Assembly (NCBI GenBank): GCA_964450715.1
Contig: CAYVFC010000017.1
Span: forward strand, 1 to 64,000
Length of the DNA: 64,000 nt
Direction of reading: 5' to 3'
Source of the DNA: CAYVFC01 sp964450715
GTDB lineage: Bacteria > Myxococcota_A > Polyangia > Polyangiales > JAFGIB01
The notes beneath the pieces were generated by a model. The model was not told the DNA's origin. It worked only from the letters and a program-made list of their open reading frames with translations, and searched no databases. This document shows, piece after piece, positions 24,117 through 33,770 of the stretch. Positions within the stretch are counted from its first letter, which is position 1, and every line of letters starts with the position of its first letter. Both the position numbers and the translations under genes were made by a program.

Positions 24117-26012
24117 TTACGGAGATCTGACGCAACGAAATCCCTTATACGTGGTTAGAGCCGAAGGAAGCGAATAGAGGCGTCTCGCGGCGCGTAGCAA
24201 TTCGCCGTTGTTGACCCAGCTCGCGCCTCGAAAGACCCGGTCAGACGTGTCCACGAGCTGGGCGCAGTTGTCGCAGTCCCCGTTGGCGTACCATGTATCG
24301 GAGTATCCATCGAGCGCCCACTCCCACAAGCTCCCGCAGAGGTCACGATGGCCCCAGCGGCCCTGACCCGCGGGGTAACTGCCGACATCGATTCGCGGGG
24401 AGTTATCGCCGTCGTAGTAGTTCGCCAGGGTCGCATCGGGCGGCTGCGTGCCCCAGGGGTAGAGCCGGTTCTGGTTGCCTCCCGCGGCCGCGTACTCCCA
24501 CTCGGCCTCGGTAGGCAGTCTCCCTCCGTCCCAGGCGCAAAAGGCAAATGCCTCGTACCAGCTCACGCAGTTGATCGGGTAGTTATCGTTGCTGCCGGGA
24601 CTGTTCTTCCAGGTCTGCTGGCTGCTGCTGCAGGTCACGCTGTCGATGAGAGCGGCCTGCGAAGAGGGCAATAGCGCGTTCCACGACGACTGCCACCCGC
24701 TGCCCGCGATCAACGGGGACGCTCCGGCGCCATCTGGCGGCGGCGTTCCGTCGTACTGCTCGACGAAGCGGCGGAATCTGCCCACCGTGACCTCGAACGC
24801 GTCCATGTAGAAATCGTCCACCGTCGCATCGTGCTCGGGTTGCTCGTCGGGGTCACCATCCGTAACGGCGTCCGTTCCATCCTCGCTCCGGCCCATCGGA
24901 AAGGTTCCGCACGGAACCAAGATGCTCAAGCAGCAGCTCTCGCCCTGGCACTCCGTACCGGTCATGCCGTCGCACGAGGGGCCTGGCGGTCCATAGACGG
25001 CTCCGCCATCGGTTGCGCATCCGTCCGGAACGCTGCCGTCCGCGCCGCCACTGTCCGACGCGCTCCCGTCCATGCCGCTCTCCGGTATGCCGCCATCCGG
25101 TACGCTACCGTCCATTGCTCCGCCGTCCGGTACGCTTCCGTCCATTCCACCGCCGTCCGGTACGCTTCCGTCCGTTCCGGTTCCGCCGCTACCGCCCACG
25201 CCGCTGCTACCGCCTGCGCCGGCGCCGCCCACGCCGCTACTACCGCCTACGCCTCCACTGCCCGCACCTCCCGTACCCGCACCGCCGCTGCCCGCGCCCC
25301 CACTACCACTGGCGCCACCATCGATCACGCCACCCACGCCCGACCCGCCGGCGGTCCCGGCCTCCATGGGCTCTGGCTCGCCCGCCGATCCGGCCGTCCC
25401 GCCGGTTCCGGCCGAGCCACCATCGCCATTCGGCGGCACCGAGCCGTCCGGAAAGCCCCCATCCGGTCGAGTGCTCTCTTCATCGGGTCCTGCATCGACG
25501 CACCCGCCGGGATCCGTGCATACGGTCGGATCCTCGATTCGCGCGGATACGCACTCTCCTTTCCAACAGGTCTCGGTCAATCCGCAGGGGACATCCACGC
25601 AATCGACCGCCATTTCCACCGGCAACACGATGCGCTGGTTCGGAATGAAAGACACCAGCCGTCTCGCCACGATACATCCGCCCATATAGCCGTCAGCCAC
25701 GCACCTTTCCGGGCTCTTGACGAGCCCGGTCACGACGCGAATCGCGAACTCGGCGTCTTCTTCGCCGCTCGGCACGATCGTGATCGAACCGATGCGCCCA
25801 TTACTCGGTTCACACGCCTCGGTAACGGCATTCGGCGGTTTCGCCTCGACACTTTCCAGACTACCCGTGGTGATCGAGGTAGCCGAGACGTCTTCACATA
25901 TCGCATCGGTGCTCACCTCCAGCGAGACCTCTGTCGCGCGTTGACAGGCCACGACGCCGGCCATCAGCAATGGAGCCAGAGCCATGACCGCAACCTTCGG
26001 AAACGGATTCAT
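24117..26012 (-). CDS. Lipoprotein with SUMF1/FGE-like domain
   Basis: 631 aa from the ATG at 26012, which starts a proper leader (AVMALAPLLMAGVVACQ, lipobox). It continues with a small Cys-paired domain, a Gly/Asp-rich linker of about 170 residues with DGSVPDGG repeats, and a C-terminal formylglycine-generating-enzyme-type domain (about 390-631) showing FPMGRSEDG, INCVSWYEAFAFCAW, GGRLPTEAEWEYAAAGG and FRGASWVNNGE. True FGEs carry catalytic Cys residues after the GxSW motif; here NNGELLRAARR replaces them. The domain is therefore probably a non-catalytic, C-type-lectin-like binding fold exposed on the outer membrane. Confidence 0.8.
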   Translation of the reverse strand: MNPFPKVAVMALAPLLMAGVVACQRATEVSLEVSTDAICEDVSATSITTGSLESVEAKPPNAVTEACEPSNGRIGSITIVPSGEEDAEFAIRVVTGLVKSPERCVADGYMGGCIVARRLVSFIPNQRIVLPVEMAVDCVDVPCGLTETCWKGECVSARIEDPTVCTDPGGCVDAGPDEESTRPDGGFPDGSVPPNGDGGSAGTGGTAGSAGEPEPMEAGTAGGSGVGGVIDGGASGSGGAGSGGAGTGGAGSGGVGGSSGVGGAGAGGSSGVGGSGGTGTDGSVPDGGGMDGSVPDGGAMDGSVPDGGIPESGMDGSASDSGGADGSVPDGCATDGGAVYGPPGPSCDGMTGTECQGESCCLSILVPCGTFPMGRSEDGTDAVTDGDPDEQPEHDATVDDFYMDAFEVTVGRFRRFVEQYDGTPPPDGAGASPLIAGSGWQSSWNALLPSSQAALIDSVTCSSSQQTWKNSPGSNDNYPINCVSWYEAFAFCAWDGGRLPTEAEWEYAAAGGNQNRLYPWGTQPPDATLANYYDGDNSPRIDVGSYPAGQGRWGHRDLCGSLWEWALDGYSDTWYANGDCDNCAQLVDTSDRVFRGASWVNNGELLRAARRLYSLPSALTTYKGFRCVRSP

Positions 26013-26398
26013 CGTGGATGCACCAGAACCGGAAGCCCGGGAGTAACCTACGCCCGAATCCTTCCTCGGATTAATGGTAGCACGTATTTTTCTCGGGACC
26101 GCCGCGTTCCGAGGCACCCCAACCCGCCAAACTGCTGTTATTCTCAATGCTTACGGCTTATTTCCGCATGCAAGGATTCCCAGCGGAGAAATCCCGTAAC
26201 GATTCGAGCCTTCCCCCTTATGTTTCTCTCGAAACGCGGTTAAAGTGGAATTGGGGCTTCCGAGAGTCACCGAACGCGCTCCATTCGGTAACGACATCAT
26301 TCGACGGTGCGCAGAGCGAACCGGACGGCAGTCCCAAAGGCTCGGATGACGACGCGGTGCAGAGCACCGTAACCGCCGAGAGATACGATTGCAGGCAA
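26013..26398. other. Divergent intergenic region
   Basis: It contains an 18-bp match (26140-26157) to the sequences just upstream of att1 (6851-6868) and att3 (13547-13564), differing at one and two positions. No gene is supported; an upstream extension of the next ORF to 26147 is open but not protein-like. Confidence 0.35.
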
Positions 26399-27388
26399 AT
26401 GACAGAGAAAACACGGCTTCGAGAGTCCCAGGATGCGCCGAGCGGTAGCAAAAGCGACGAAGGCGGCAAACGAGGCGCAGACTCGCGCGCTCCCTCGGAT
26501 ATTCCCGATAAGAGGGCTAACCTCGGCGGCGTGTTGGAGATGGAAGTAGAGTCGGATAGCGCACGAAAGCGCGAGCAGGCGCTACGCGAGGCCCTCGATA
26601 GTACCCTGGACGGCGAGTTCTGCGAACGACTGGGAATCGGGAACGCGGCCAAAGGGGCCGTACGAAAAGCGCGCGAACGGCTGGTAGCCGTTTCGGGAGC
26701 GAATAATGACCAGCCTACTCTGGACCTGACCGGTACCACCGAAGCAGGTACCAAGGCCGACCGGGCCGCCGCCAAGACGCACGAACGGCCGGCGCCCGTA
26801 TCGGGCGCCGTAGACGACCAAGCGACTCCGGTCTTGACCGGAACGTCCGCGGACGCCGCCACGGCCGACCGGGCCGTAGCGACAACCGGGGAAAAGCCGG
26901 CGACCGTTTCGGAAGCGGACGATGAGCAAGCTACTCTGGACATGACCGATCCATCCGAGCCCGATAACCATTACAAGGTCGAAGCGGTCCGCGATGCGAT
27001 AGCCGCCGAATGGGCTCTAAAAAGACCCCGGCTAGAGAAAATCGAAAACGCCTTCGATCTGGCGCTTTTTTTTTATCGAAACGTCATGAAGGGGGATACC
27101 CGGCAGACCCTGGGACTCGCATCTATCGAGGGGTTTCAACGAGATATCCGACGAGAGGTTCTGGACCTGCTACGTCCTGACGACGAGCTGACCGGCGTCA
27201 AGCGGGCGCTGCTTATCATATCGACTTTGGGCCGTGACAAGGGATGGAAGTGGGCGGATGACGTTACACTGGCCCTTTTCGTCTGCGAAAACGAGGGCTT
27301 CGTAGAAAAGGCCCGGGAGATCGGCAAGTCCCTGCCCATGTTGATCGATCGACGGAAGCTGGCCGCGCTCAGGAAGATGTTTTCGTGA
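26399..27388 (+). CDS. Hypothetical protein with three imperfect repeats
   Basis: 329 aa from the ATG at 26399 (no strong ribosome site; the frame is open back to 26147). The middle holds three repeats of about 35 residues of the form (V/A)SGAxxDQxTLDLTG...ADRAxAKT, which look expanded by duplication. The C-terminal 110 residues are a compact helical domain (AIAAEWALKRPRLEKIENAF, DDVTLALFVCENEGFVEKAR). There is no signal peptide, so it is presumably cytosolic. Not recognised; the domain could be a protein-interaction module. Confidence 0.5.
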   Translation: MTEKTRLRESQDAPSGSKSDEGGKRGADSRAPSDIPDKRANLGGVLEMEVESDSARKREQALREALDSTLDGEFCERLGIGNAAKGAVRKARERLVAVSGANNDQPTLDLTGTTEAGTKADRAAAKTHERPAPVSGAVDDQATPVLTGTSADAATADRAVATTGEKPATVSEADDEQATLDMTDPSEPDNHYKVEAVRDAIAAEWALKRPRLEKIENAFDLALFFYRNVMKGDTRQTLGLASIEGFQRDIRREVLDLLRPDDELTGVKRALLIISTLGRDKGWKWADDVTLALFVCENEGFVEKAREIGKSLPMLIDRRKLAALRKMFS

Positions 27389-27722
27389 ACGCCGCCTGCA
27401 AGGAACACCAGCTTTGTTTCCCCTATACATCCTATGGAAGGCAGCGCTGGGAGTCTCCGAGCTCGGCACGTTCGAGATGGTCGGCACCATGAGAACGGCT
27501 CCGACGGCCGACGTACTTTGCACATCTGATACGGTTTTCCGAATCGGCGCGTGGCCAGTGGCTCGCAAAAGCGACGTTGCGGAAAGGGGTATGGGTAGGC
27601 TATTACCCACCAAATCCGACATGGGGCCGAGAGGCGTTCGGGTAGGTAACGCGCATGAATCGACCGCTTTCGGGATAGAAAGCTCTTGTAGGCTCGTGCC
27701 GACGCGCCCAAGATTAACCGTG
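27389..27722. other. Gene-free interval
   Basis: About 330 bases with no convincing reading frame on either strand and no strong hairpin. It presumably contains the promoter of the TPR/PEGA gene. Confidence 0.4.
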
Positions 27723-28646
27723 GTGAAACGCCGGTTCTCGAAATTCGCTTGCGCGCTGGTTTTGCTGCTATTGCCTCGGCTGGTCGGCGTCGCCTCTGCC
27801 CAACAAAGCGACAGCCTCGCTAGCGATCTCAAACAGCGCGGCGATGCCGCGCTGGCCGAGGGGCGTTACCAGGAAGCGCTCGACGCCTATACCCGTGCCA
27901 TCGCTATCGAGGAGACGCCGGAGCTACACTACAACCGCGCCCGGGCGCTGCAGGCGCTGGCCCGGCACGCCGAGGCGCTCTCGGAGCTCGAAGCATTCGA
28001 GCGCAGCGCCGACGCCGCGCTCAAGCTCCGGGTACCGGGCCTGGATACCATGATGGCCGCGGCCCGCGGGAAGGTGGCAACGGTATCGATATCGGCCAAC
28101 GTGGCGGACGCGGTCGTCGAGCTCGATGACGGACGTAAGGTCGAGCTGCCGCTAGCCGACCTGCGGCTCGACGCCGGGCAGCGCACCTTCAGAGCCGCCG
28201 CCGACGGATACGAGCCGGCGGCGCGGGAGGTACTGCTAGAGGGAGGAACGCGACGCACTATCGCCTTCGAGCTCGTTCCGATCAAGAGCGCCGCGGTGTT
28301 GACGGTGCGGTCTCCGGTGACCGGAGCCGAGGTCTGGCTGGCTAGTAAGCGGATGGGGAACGTGCCCCTGGAGCTATCCCTGCCACCCGGCGAGCACACG
28401 CTGGTGCTCCGACACGACGATTACGAGGATACCAGTACGCGGGTAATCCTAGAGCCACGACAACGGCGCGCGGTTGATCTGTCCATGGAGCCCATCCCGT
28501 CGATCTTCGAGAGCTGGTGGTTCTGGACCGGGGCCGCGGTGCTGCTCGCCGGAACAACCGTGACCATCATCGTGGTCGCGCAACCGGAGCAAGCCACACC
28601 GGGAGACATCCCGCCGGGAGTCGTGTCCGCGCCGTTAGGGTTCTGA
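27723..28646 (+). CDS. TPR and PEGA-domain exported membrane protein
   Basis: 307 aa from a GTG (27720 or 27723). Signal peptide (FACALVLLLLPRLVGVASAQ), then TPR-like repeats at about 30-90 (GDAALAEGRYQEALDAYTRA), then two PEGA-type beta modules (about 110-180 and 185-245; VWLASKRMGNVPLELSLPPG is the hallmark segment), and a C-terminal membrane helix (WWFWTGAAVLLAGTTVTIIV). This architecture is very common in Myxococcota, often beside Ser/Thr kinases, and such a kinase gene converges on it here. Probably a periplasmic structural or signalling partner. Confidence 0.78.
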   Translation: MKRRFSKFACALVLLLLPRLVGVASAQQSDSLASDLKQRGDAALAEGRYQEALDAYTRAIAIEETPELHYNRARALQALARHAEALSELEAFERSADAALKLRVPGLDTMMAAARGKVATVSISANVADAVVELDDGRKVELPLADLRLDAGQRTFRAAADGYEPAAREVLLEGGTRRTIAFELVPIKSAAVLTVRSPVTGAEVWLASKRMGNVPLELSLPPGEHTLVLRHDDYEDTSTRVILEPRQRRAVDLSMEPIPSIFESWWFWTGAAVLLAGTTVTIIVVAQPEQATPGDIPPGVVSAPLGF

Positions 28647-28702
28647 CGACGGGCAACACGGCCGCGCTCCGAAACCTGGACGATTAATTTCGACCGGCCT
28701 CC

Positions 28703-30268
28703 TTAGAGAAGCAGGGGCCGGCGTTCGGGCCGGTCAGCGGGTGGTCGCACGGGCGACTCCGTTGGTTTCGGGCTAGCGGACGGCGGCTCAGCGCTCGCCG
28801 GTGTCTGCCGTTTCCTTGCCGGACGACGTACGGCCGGGGGTATCTCACGCGGTCGGGTATCGTCCGAGTCGGCAGCATCCGCGGCGCGGATCTCCCCGGT
28901 GGCGGCCGGGTGCGCACGCCCGTCTGGCGACGATGGCGTTGGCGACGCCGCCGCCGGCGTTCCGTCGTCGGTTACCTCGACCGCGCCGGCGCGCTTGGCG
29001 TCGATCGGCCTATCATCTTCGGTCATCGTCGCCACTTCACCCACGGCTTCGCCGTCGCCACCGGGCACTCGGGTGGATTGCGAGGGTTCACTCGCCGGTC
29101 GTCGAGCCTCGAACCAGAACCATACTCCGAAAGTGGCAACGATCACGGCCAGCACAAGCCAGGGGCTTACCCCGCGACGGACCGGTTGTCGGTCCTGGCC
29201 TTCGCGCGCCGGGGTCGCGTAGGTAGGGCTTGTTTCTTCCGCGGCCAAGTCAATCGACGGCTCGGCGGCGACCGCCGGCTCGATTGCCAGGCTTAGACTT
29301 ATCGAGCTCAGCGCACCTCCGGACGACGATTCGTCCTGACGGGGCGGTGCGGGACCGGAGCTCGGGGGCGACAGGGGCGGCAGGCTGCTCGGTAAAGCCT
29401 CGGCGACGATCACCACGCCGTCTTCCGGTCCGTAAGGCGCGAGCGCGGCCTCAAGTTGACCGGCATTCGCATAGCGCTTCTCGGGATCCTTCTCCAGACA
29501 ACGCAGGATTACCTCCTCGAGCTCTCTCGGGATCTCGGGACGGTACGCGCGCGGAAGCGTGGGCGGGTCGTTCGGAATGGCCGCGATGATGGCGCTCGGC
29601 GAGGGGCGTTGAAAGGGAAAGGCGTCGGTCAGAAGGTAAAACAACACCACCCCGAGCGACCAGATATCGGTTCGCTCGTCCACGTCGCGGGTAGCCAGAA
29701 TCTGCTCGGGCGACATGTAGTGCGGGGTGCCAAGGACCGTATCGGTATGCGTCAGCGTCGCGTCGTCCGGTGCGGTCGCTATCTTCGAGATACCGAAATC
29801 CAGCAACTTGACGCTACGCACCCCGGATTGCTGCGTGACGAAGAAGTTGTGCGGCTTGATGTCTCGGTGGATCACCGAGGCTCGGTGGGCCGCGGCCACC
29901 GCACCGGCTGCCTGTCGCATGTATCCCACGGCTTCGTCGATCGGCAGCGCTCCTCGCTCGATAACCTCCTTGCGCAGGTCACGACCGATGAGCAGCTCGG
30001 TCACCAGCACCGGCGCCCGGTTCTCGAGCTCGGTGACCTCGATGACCTGGATGATGTGGGGATGGTCGAGGGCCTTCAGAGCTCGACACTCGCGATAGAA
30101 GCGAGCGACCAGCGATTTCGACGACAACAGCTTCGGGTTGAGTACCTTGATAGCCACGCGTCCATCGGTTCGCGTATCCAGCCCCTGGTAGACCAATCCC
30201 ATGCCGCCGGCGCCTATGAGCTTGTCGACGCGGTACCGACCTGCGATTATCTGGCCTATATCGAGCAT
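28703..30268 (-). CDS. Membrane-anchored Ser/Thr protein kinase (PknB-like)
   Basis: 521 aa. Kinase domain about 11-275: Gly loop GAGGMGLVY (19-27), K41, HRDIKPHN (134-141), DFGISK (157-162), and APE-equivalent MSPEQI. All catalytic residues are present, and the HRD Arg classes it with RD-type kinases. After a Pro/Ser linker there is one membrane helix (PWLVLAVIVATFGVWFWF, about residue 370) and a low-complexity Pro/Ala/Thr tail outside. There are no PASTA repeats. It signals from envelope to cytosol; the substrate is unknown. The convergent TPR/PEGA gene may be functionally linked. Confidence 0.9.
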   Translation of the reverse strand: MLDIGQIIAGRYRVDKLIGAGGMGLVYQGLDTRTDGRVAIKVLNPKLLSSKSLVARFYRECRALKALDHPHIIQVIEVTELENRAPVLVTELLIGRDLRKEVIERGALPIDEAVGYMRQAAGAVAAAHRASVIHRDIKPHNFFVTQQSGVRSVKLLDFGISKIATAPDDATLTHTDTVLGTPHYMSPEQILATRDVDERTDIWSLGVVLFYLLTDAFPFQRPSPSAIIAAIPNDPPTLPRAYRPEIPRELEEVILRCLEKDPEKRYANAGQLEAALAPYGPEDGVVIVAEALPSSLPPLSPPSSGPAPPRQDESSSGGALSSISLSLAIEPAVAAEPSIDLAAEETSPTYATPAREGQDRQPVRRGVSPWLVLAVIVATFGVWFWFEARRPASEPSQSTRVPGGDGEAVGEVATMTEDDRPIDAKRAGAVEVTDDGTPAAASPTPSSPDGRAHPAATGEIRAADAADSDDTRPREIPPAVRRPARKRQTPASAEPPSASPKPTESPVRPPADRPERRPLLL

Positions 30269-30609
30269 GGTTTACGGTGCAAACCCCGGAATCGCCGCGA
30301 AAAGTCAGGCAAAGGTCATGGGACGTATTCCTCAAGACCGTCCCAAGGCGACGCTCCATTGTAGCACGGAGAGCACCACCTTACGTAACAGCGGCTCGGC
30401 AGCCTCGCCGCGCCGTTTGACAGACCGGTGGTGGGCGACCTCTCGAGCCATACTTGGACACAATCCTCGCCGCGGGAGAGGTGGAGCTCGGGGAGCGGGA
30501 AGATGTATCTTGGGAACGAGCATGGCAAGGGCGGCCCCGGCGACGGGGCGGCAGGGCAGCGATTGGAGCCGAACGGGCGTTGCGCCCGCCGGCGCGAAAG
30601 GAGACGACA
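30269..30609. other. Divergent intergenic region between kinase and MscS gene
   Basis: 341 bases without a supported gene. A TTGACA near 30418 and AAGGAGA just before 30610 are the only recognisable signals. Confidence 0.35.
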
Positions 30610-31494
30610 ATGGACGCCGCGCGAATGATGCGACTCCTCGGGGAAGCGCTGGATACCAGACTGTTCACCGTCTTGGGGAGCAAGGTCACGGTGGGAACCA
30701 TGGCAGCCGTGGCCGCGGTCTTGATCTTGACCTGGATCATGGCCCGGATTTCGAGCCGGGCTTTCGAGCGCGTGCTGGCCCATGAAAACCTCAAGGATCC
30801 GGGCACGGTGAAGGCCTTTCAACGACTGGTGCACTTTCTGATCATACTGGTCGGTGTCAGCGTGGCCCTGGAAACGGTTGGCTTCGATCTCACCGCTTTG
30901 TTCACCGCGGGCGCGGTGTTCGCCGTCGGCGTGGGCTTCGCCATGCAAAACGTCGCGCAGAACTTCGTTTCCGGCGTGATCCTCTTGATCGAGCGCTCCA
31001 TCAAGCCGGGCGACGTTCTGGAGGTCGAGGAACGCATCGTCAAGGTCGAACGCATGGGAATCCGAGCCACGGTGGCTCGCACGCTCGACGAGGAGGACAT
31101 CATCATCCCCAACTCGGTGCTGGTGCAGACGCCGGTAAAAAACTACACCTATTCGGACTCCCTGTACCGGCTGCGCACCTCGGTCGGCGTGGTCTACGCC
31201 TCGGACATGAAGCAGGTGAGAGCGGTGCTGGAACAGACCGCGCTGCAGATGCCCTGGCGGGTGCCGGACAAGCAGCCCCGTATCTTCCTGCTGGGATTCG
31301 GAGACTCCTCGGTCGACTTCGAGGTGGGCATCTGGATCACCGATCCCTGGCGATCGCGCATTCACAAGTCCGAGCTGAACGAGGCCATTTGGTGGGCGCT
31401 CAAGGAAGCGGGCATCATCATCGCCTTCCCGCAGCTCGATCTTCACCTGGACCCGCCCGTGACCGAGTCGCTGCGTCTGGTCGCTTCGCGCTAG
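30610..31494 (+). CDS. MscS-family mechanosensitive ion channel
   Basis: 294 aa, standard for MscS. Three membrane segments: about 28-47 (VGTMAAVAAVLILTWIMARI), 70-90 (VHFLIILVGVSVALETVGF), and the pore-lining TM3 at about 95-125, with the Gly/Ala-rich AGAVFAVGVGFAMQNVAQNF. The beta domain follows (GDVLEVEERIVKVERMGIRA, IIIPNSVLVQTPVKNYTY). It releases solutes on hypo-osmotic shock. AAGGAG precedes the ATG at 30610 by a good distance, fixing the start. Monocistronic. Confidence 0.92.
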   Translation: MDAARMMRLLGEALDTRLFTVLGSKVTVGTMAAVAAVLILTWIMARISSRAFERVLAHENLKDPGTVKAFQRLVHFLIILVGVSVALETVGFDLTALFTAGAVFAVGVGFAMQNVAQNFVSGVILLIERSIKPGDVLEVEERIVKVERMGIRATVARTLDEEDIIIPNSVLVQTPVKNYTYSDSLYRLRTSVGVVYASDMKQVRAVLEQTALQMPWRVPDKQPRIFLLGFGDSSVDFEVGIWITDPWRSRIHKSELNEAIWWALKEAGIIIAFPQLDLHLDPPVTESLRLVASR

Positions 31495-31605
31495 ACCGGC
31501 GCCCCCCTGCTTGTCCGCTGCCCTCGAAACGCCCGCCGGCGCTATCCCAACCAGCTCCTGCGATCGATTCCACAAGAAGGTGACTTTCCCCATCCCTGCC
31601 GAAAG

Positions 31606-32109
31606 CTACCGAACCACCAGGTCGCTCATCCATTCCACGTCGGGAGGCGTGGCCCGGTCGAGCTCGTCGGCCCACTGCTGGTCGGTCTTGCGCTGGAAGT
31701 CGGAGGTGATCTGCTCGGGATCGTGCGGCGCCCCGGTGCGCTGGTGCTCGGCCATGGCCCCGAGGATCTGGGCGGTCTGCTGCAAGCGGTCGCACCAGCC
31801 CGACACGACCAGCAGCTCGTTCTGCAGCGGCAGGTCGAGATCGATCACCAACTGCTGGCCGCGCTCGGCAAAGCGGGCCAGGGCGGCGAAGAACTCGGTA
31901 TAGGGCTCCACGTAGGCGTCCGGGTACTCGCAGACGATGTCCGCGCGCGCCTGCTCGCCGTTGACCGGCGTGTCCGGCGAGCCGAGGCGCGCACGCATGC
32001 GCGCCAGCAGGTCCTGGAGCGCCGGGATCAAAACGCCGAGCTCGAGGTCTCTAAGTAGCGTATCGTACGATCTTCTGCTATTGTTCTCGACGTATTCCGA
32101 CGTATTCAT
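31606..32109 (-). CDS. Hypothetical helical protein
   Basis: 167 aa, acidic, helical and without export signal. Strand LVIDLDLPLQNELLVVSGW in the centre and a Gln-rich C-terminal half. Not recognised. The ATG at 32109 has no good ribosome site, so a later start is possible. It lies divergently 146 bases from the YD-repeat lipoprotein gene, which offers no firm functional link. Confidence 0.5.
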   Translation of the reverse strand: MNTSEYVENNSRRSYDTLLRDLELGVLIPALQDLLARMRARLGSPDTPVNGEQARADIVCEYPDAYVEPYTEFFAALARFAERGQQLVIDLDLPLQNELLVVSGWCDRLQQTAQILGAMAEHQRTGAPHDPEQITSDFQRKTDQQWADELDRATPPDVEWMSDLVVR

Positions 32110-32255
32110 TCGTGCTCAGGGTGGAAAACGGAGCGTAGTTGGGGCGGTTGGACGCGGTGCTTCGTCGTTGTAAAGCGGTTTGTTCCGACACTGAAACGGT
32201 AGATGCCTCGCCGGGGCGTCCTGGCCGGAGACGGAGAGGTTGTACCAGTAGGCGG

Positions 32256-33722
32256 ATGGTAGGGATTTCGTCGACGGTGGCGTTCTTTTTGATAGCGCTT
32301 TTACCGGCCTGTTTTCTTATCCACGGCAGACCTGAATCAGACGACGACGGTTCCGGCGGCGAGGTCGATGCCGGCGCCGGGGGCGGGGGCGGGGCGGGCG
32401 GTGCCGGCGAAGCTGGCGCTGGCGGCGTAGACGGCGAAGCCGGTGGCGGCGGTGGCGATGCCGGTGGCGACGGAGGCGAGGGCGGTACGGGTGAACCCGT
32501 TGCGACCGGCCAATACCCCGGACCGTGCACCTACCAGTACGACTCGGATACCGACGGCACGGTCGAAGGACGCAAGACCTACGTTTACGACGCCGACGGC
32601 AACCTGCTCAGCGAAGAAGGTTATACCCCCGATCCCCTTATATCGGGCCAACGGTCTTACTTTCTCTACACCTATACCTATGATGATAACGGCAACAGGG
32701 TGACCGAAGAGCGCGACAACGACGCCGACGGCGCGGTGGACGAGCGCCATGCCTATGCCTACGATGCCGATGGCAACCTGCTGTCCGATGAATGGGACTA
32801 TAACGCGAACGGCACGGCAGATAACGTCAACATATATACTTACGACGCCGACGGCAATATCCTCTCCCGAGAAAACAACTGCGACTTCTACGGCGGAGTG
32901 GGCGTTCGCGTCACCTACACTTACGATGCCGAGGGAAATCTACTCGAGCTGGAAGTAGACTCGGGCTGTGACGGCGTATCGGAGGGACCCATAGTTTATT
33001 TTACCTACGACGATTCGGGCAATGTGTTGACCGAGGAAACGGATCTCGACGGCGACGGTACGGAGGATATTCGCTTGACCTACACCTACGACGGAAACCG
33101 GCATACCGTAATCCGGGAACTGGACGTCGATGGCGACGGTATAATCGACCTGCTCGGGCGCACGGTCTACACCTACGACGCCGATGGCAATCTGATAAGA
33201 CAGCAGTCGGATAGCGACGACCCGAGAATGGCCGGCATGTACTGGACCTTCATGTCCCAGAAGTGTAGTCAAATCTACTTCGAACACGGCGTCGTACCGT
33301 CCGGCGAGTGCGATCATTTCGTCGCCTATTTCTTCGACGTCCACTTCATCGAAGTCTCACCGGAAATGCTAGTACTCCCTTACGGGTACGGTCTCTTCCC
33401 GTACGGGACCTTCTTCCCGAATGAAATCCTCATGTTCGGGACCTGCAGTCAAACCTTCGACAGAAACGGCAACATGCTGACCCGCGAGTGCGATTATGAC
33501 GACGACGGCACGGTGGACGAGCGCCATGCCAATACCTACGACGACAACGGCAGGATCTTTCGCGCCACCCTTCGATACCCCGTCGATGAAACATCGACAG
33601 TTACGATCGTCCGTCTCAGCGCCTACGACGCGGACGGCAACATACTGACCCAGGAGTGGGACGCGGACGGCGACGGCAAGTTGGACGTGATCGCCACCTA
33701 CTCCTACGACTGCTGGGAGTAG
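32256..33722 (+). CDS. Lipoprotein with YD/RHS-type repeats
   Basis: 488 aa from the ATG at 32256, which gives a leader ending LIALLPACF (lipobox). A Gly/Ala linker (about 30-80) is followed by at least eight repeats of the form YTYDADGNLLSEE, alternating with DxDADGxxDE loops that look like calcium-binding. The YD repeat is shared with RHS/teneurin shells, which are built of long beta-strands, but there is no RHS core or toxin tail, so this is not a polymorphic toxin. It is a likely extracellular adhesive or structural lipoprotein. A palindromic element follows the gene. Confidence 0.75.
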   Translation: MVGISSTVAFFLIALLPACFLIHGRPESDDDGSGGEVDAGAGGGGGAGGAGEAGAGGVDGEAGGGGGDAGGDGGEGGTGEPVATGQYPGPCTYQYDSDTDGTVEGRKTYVYDADGNLLSEEGYTPDPLISGQRSYFLYTYTYDDNGNRVTEERDNDADGAVDERHAYAYDADGNLLSDEWDYNANGTADNVNIYTYDADGNILSRENNCDFYGGVGVRVTYTYDAEGNLLELEVDSGCDGVSEGPIVYFTYDDSGNVLTEETDLDGDGTEDIRLTYTYDGNRHTVIRELDVDGDGIIDLLGRTVYTYDADGNLIRQQSDSDDPRMAGMYWTFMSQKCSQIYFEHGVVPSGECDHFVAYFFDVHFIEVSPEMLVLPYGYGLFPYGTFFPNEILMFGTCSQTFDRNGNMLTRECDYDDDGTVDERHANTYDDNGRIFRATLRYPVDETSTVTIVRLSAYDADGNILTQEWDADGDGKLDVIATYSYDCWE

Positions 33723-33770
33723 ATCCGGTACGCCGTAATACCCGGGATAACGGATAGTCGCCATCTATTG

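Noticed and set aside
24831..26243. Plus-strand reading frame of 470 codons opposite the FGE-like lipoprotein gene
   Set aside because: Arg/Ala/His-rich low-complexity translation of the antisense of DGSVPDGG repeats, no ribosome site.
32256..33722. RHS/polymorphic toxin
   Set aside because: YD repeats are present but the RHS core motif, toxin tail and immunity gene are missing.
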